This document shows positions 51,301 through 54,316 of a stretch of DNA of 64,000 bases, piece by piece. Positions within the stretch are counted from its first letter, which is position 1. Each line of letters opens with the position of its first letter. A program made the position numbers and the translations under genes. Source of the DNA: Cololabis saira (Eukaryota > Chordata > Actinopteri > Beloniformes > Belonidae); the NCBI RefSeq assembly GCF_033807715.1, contig NC_084606.1:35501898-35565897 (forward strand), in the 5' to 3' direction. Below the pieces are notes generated by a model that did no database searches, had not been told where the DNA came from, and saw nothing but the letters and a program-made list of their open reading frames with translations.

Positions 51301-54231
51301 TATCTCAAAAAATTCTGGGAATCTTAATCTTAAACTGTAAGCCATAATCAGCAATATTAAAATAATTAAAGGCTTGCAATATTTCAGTTGATTTGTAATG
51401 AATCCAGAATGTATGACATTTTTGTTTTTTTTAATTGCATTACAGAAAATAAAGAACTTTATCACAATATTCTAATTTTCTGACACAGTCCTGTAATGTC
51501 ATCTTGTTTGGGCCAGGATAAAGGGGAGAGAGTTAGCGGTGCTGCTACTGCTGCTGGGACAGGAGTTGTTACCATGGTAACAACTCCCCCTCCCAACGGC
51601 AGGAAGTGCCGTGTGGCTCTGAGTAGTACGTCCCAATTAATGCACACTACTGATATTTACTCAAAAGTGTGCCGAACTTAAGTATACTTTTTGAGTATAT
51701 ACTGTTTAGTATGGCATTTCGGACGCACCGACAGGCTTCAAACTAAAACAGGAATCATCAAACCATAACAATCACCTCTCTTGTGTTTCTCTTGTGTTTG
51801 TCAGTGAAACCAGCGCCTCTAGACATCACCCCCCTCCCACAGGACTGGCAGGAAGTCGCACCACCTGTCCGCTCACCCGTCACCAGAACCTTCACACGGG
51901 AGTAAGTTTGGGAACATGTGTGTGTCCAGGGTCGGCGTCATGGGGGGTCATCCGCGGGCCATGCCCCCCCAAATGAGTTATTGTGCCCCCCTCCACTCGC
52001 CCACAAGCAGGCCAAGCCTTTGTGCCAAACTTTGTATTTTATTGATTACTTATCTTATTGAACGTGAAATCATCCTTCGTAAATTACATTTAAAAAATTC
52101 ATTTACAAAAAAAAACATTTTTTTTTGTTATATTTGCGTCACATGTGGGGATGTATGCTCATTGGTCCGGACACACACACGCACACACGCCGCAGAACAC
52201 ACATATAAGCCCCCAAGTGTGCGTATTTAAAAATAGAGCGGGAGCAAAACTTTGTTTGATTGTACTTTATTTCAGTTTTTACATTAATCAAACCCATCGA
52301 AGTCTCATCCTCTCTTTCTGCATTAAAGAGCTCCGCTAAATCAGCTGTGCCAGTCCCAATTTCCTCGCACGTACGGTGCGCTTCGCCGCGTACGTTACGG
52401 CGTAGGCTCTGCGTCGATTTAACGCAGAACCATAAATCAGGCTTCACTTTGAACGGCCGGCGTGAAGCCGGCTGGAAAAGTCTCTTTAGGCAGTCTTTCT
52501 TTTAAAAATCACCATAGTTTCTGTCCATCGGCGTGGCAACCAAGCACAGCAGTGAACGATGACTTCTACTCTGGTGCAGTTATCGTGTTCAAGTTATTGA
52601 TACAAAATAAACGGGACTTATGCATTTACAGTCAGAGCGATGCAGTGCGGTTTTTAATTATATTTTACTCTGGGGTGTCGTGAGATTTTATTCACTTTTG
52701 AAAGGTGTGTTGTGATCGGACTCATCACCCCGGGTTTGTTGATTGAGATGGAAAAGTTAAATAAAGACACAAGACTGGGCTATAATTAAACAGGTTCCTC
52801 TGCAGAGGGAGACCCAGGCTGAACCGGCTCTGCAGCCATCCTGCCTAGATCTGACGCTCTGTGTTTCAGAGCAAGTTTTATTACAGTTCAACAGAAAGGG
52901 GGGAGCGGCCCAAAGTTTATTGCTGGGAGCCTCTCTTATCTCGTGCCTGTTACAGAAACTGGTTCTTTCAATGAAAAGTCAGAAGAATGCACATTAGTTT
53001 CACACACAGAAACATTTAGTTAATCAGCTCATGCAGTTTACATATTCAGTTTGGTTTTGAATTATTTTTATTCAGGTGTCAGGTGTGACTGAAAAAAGGT
53101 TGAGAAAGGCTGTTTTAGACAGATTATTAATAGGAAAGCAGTGAGAATGCACTTTTTTCCTTAAAATGCTGTCCTACACGACTGATTTTGTGCCCGCCCT
53201 AATAAGCCTCGTGCCCCCTCTGAATATTTGCTCTGGCGCCGACCCTGTGTGTGTCAGAGATCATGCAGCTTTTTTTGCTTCATGTGTGGCTTTCCAGGAC
53301 AATCTGAGACGGAAGCGGTTTGAACATTCGAGCGTGGTTGTGCTCTGTTGCCACCTAGCGGCCGTATTGGACTACTACAACAATTCCTAATGGATTATTT
53401 TTTGGGGACGGCATATTTGTAATGCCACTTTTTTTCTGTGAACCCTTTTCTATGAAACATTTGTAAAGGACTGTCTCAGAAAATTAGAATATTGTGATCA
53501 AGTCCTTTATTTTCTGTAATACAATTTAAAAAAAAACTAAAATGTCATACATTCTGGATTCATTACAAATCAACTGAAATATTGCAAGACTTTTATTATT
53601 TTAATATTGCTGATTATGGCTTACATCTTAAGATTAAGATTCCCAGAATATTCAAATATTTTGAGATAGGATATTTTAGTTTTCTTAAGCTGTAAACCAT
53701 GATCAGCAATATTAAAATAATAAAAGGCTTGCAATATTTCAGTTGATTTGTAATGAATCCAGAATGTATGACATTTTTGCATTACAGAAAATAAAGGACT
53801 TTATCACAATATTCTAATTTTCTAGTTTTACAAGTACAGATCTCTTTTTATAAACTGATTACGAAAATAAGAACAGGAGCAAATAAATCCCTAATTATGA
53901 ACAACCCTCAAAAATGTAATCATTGTTGATATGAAACCTTTTCTGCGTGTTTTAGTCCATCCACACGGCTGTCTGTCAGGCCGAGCTCTGCTCAGAGTTC
54001 CTCCCCCTCCTCTGATTCTGATGACCAGGATGAGAGCTACGTCGCCATGACAACGTCCAGCCTCAGTTTTAGTGCTGGGGAGCCGGTAGGACGTTCCTCC
54101 TTTCAACTTTTTCTTTCCTACTTTGCCATTTCTTTTCTTGTTCTTGCAGTAATCCTTCGGTATGTCTCATTTCTCTTATTCCTCCCCTTGTACCATCTTT
54201 CCTAACTTTCAACTGAACCTAACCTACACCC

Positions 54232-54316
<85 letters not shown>

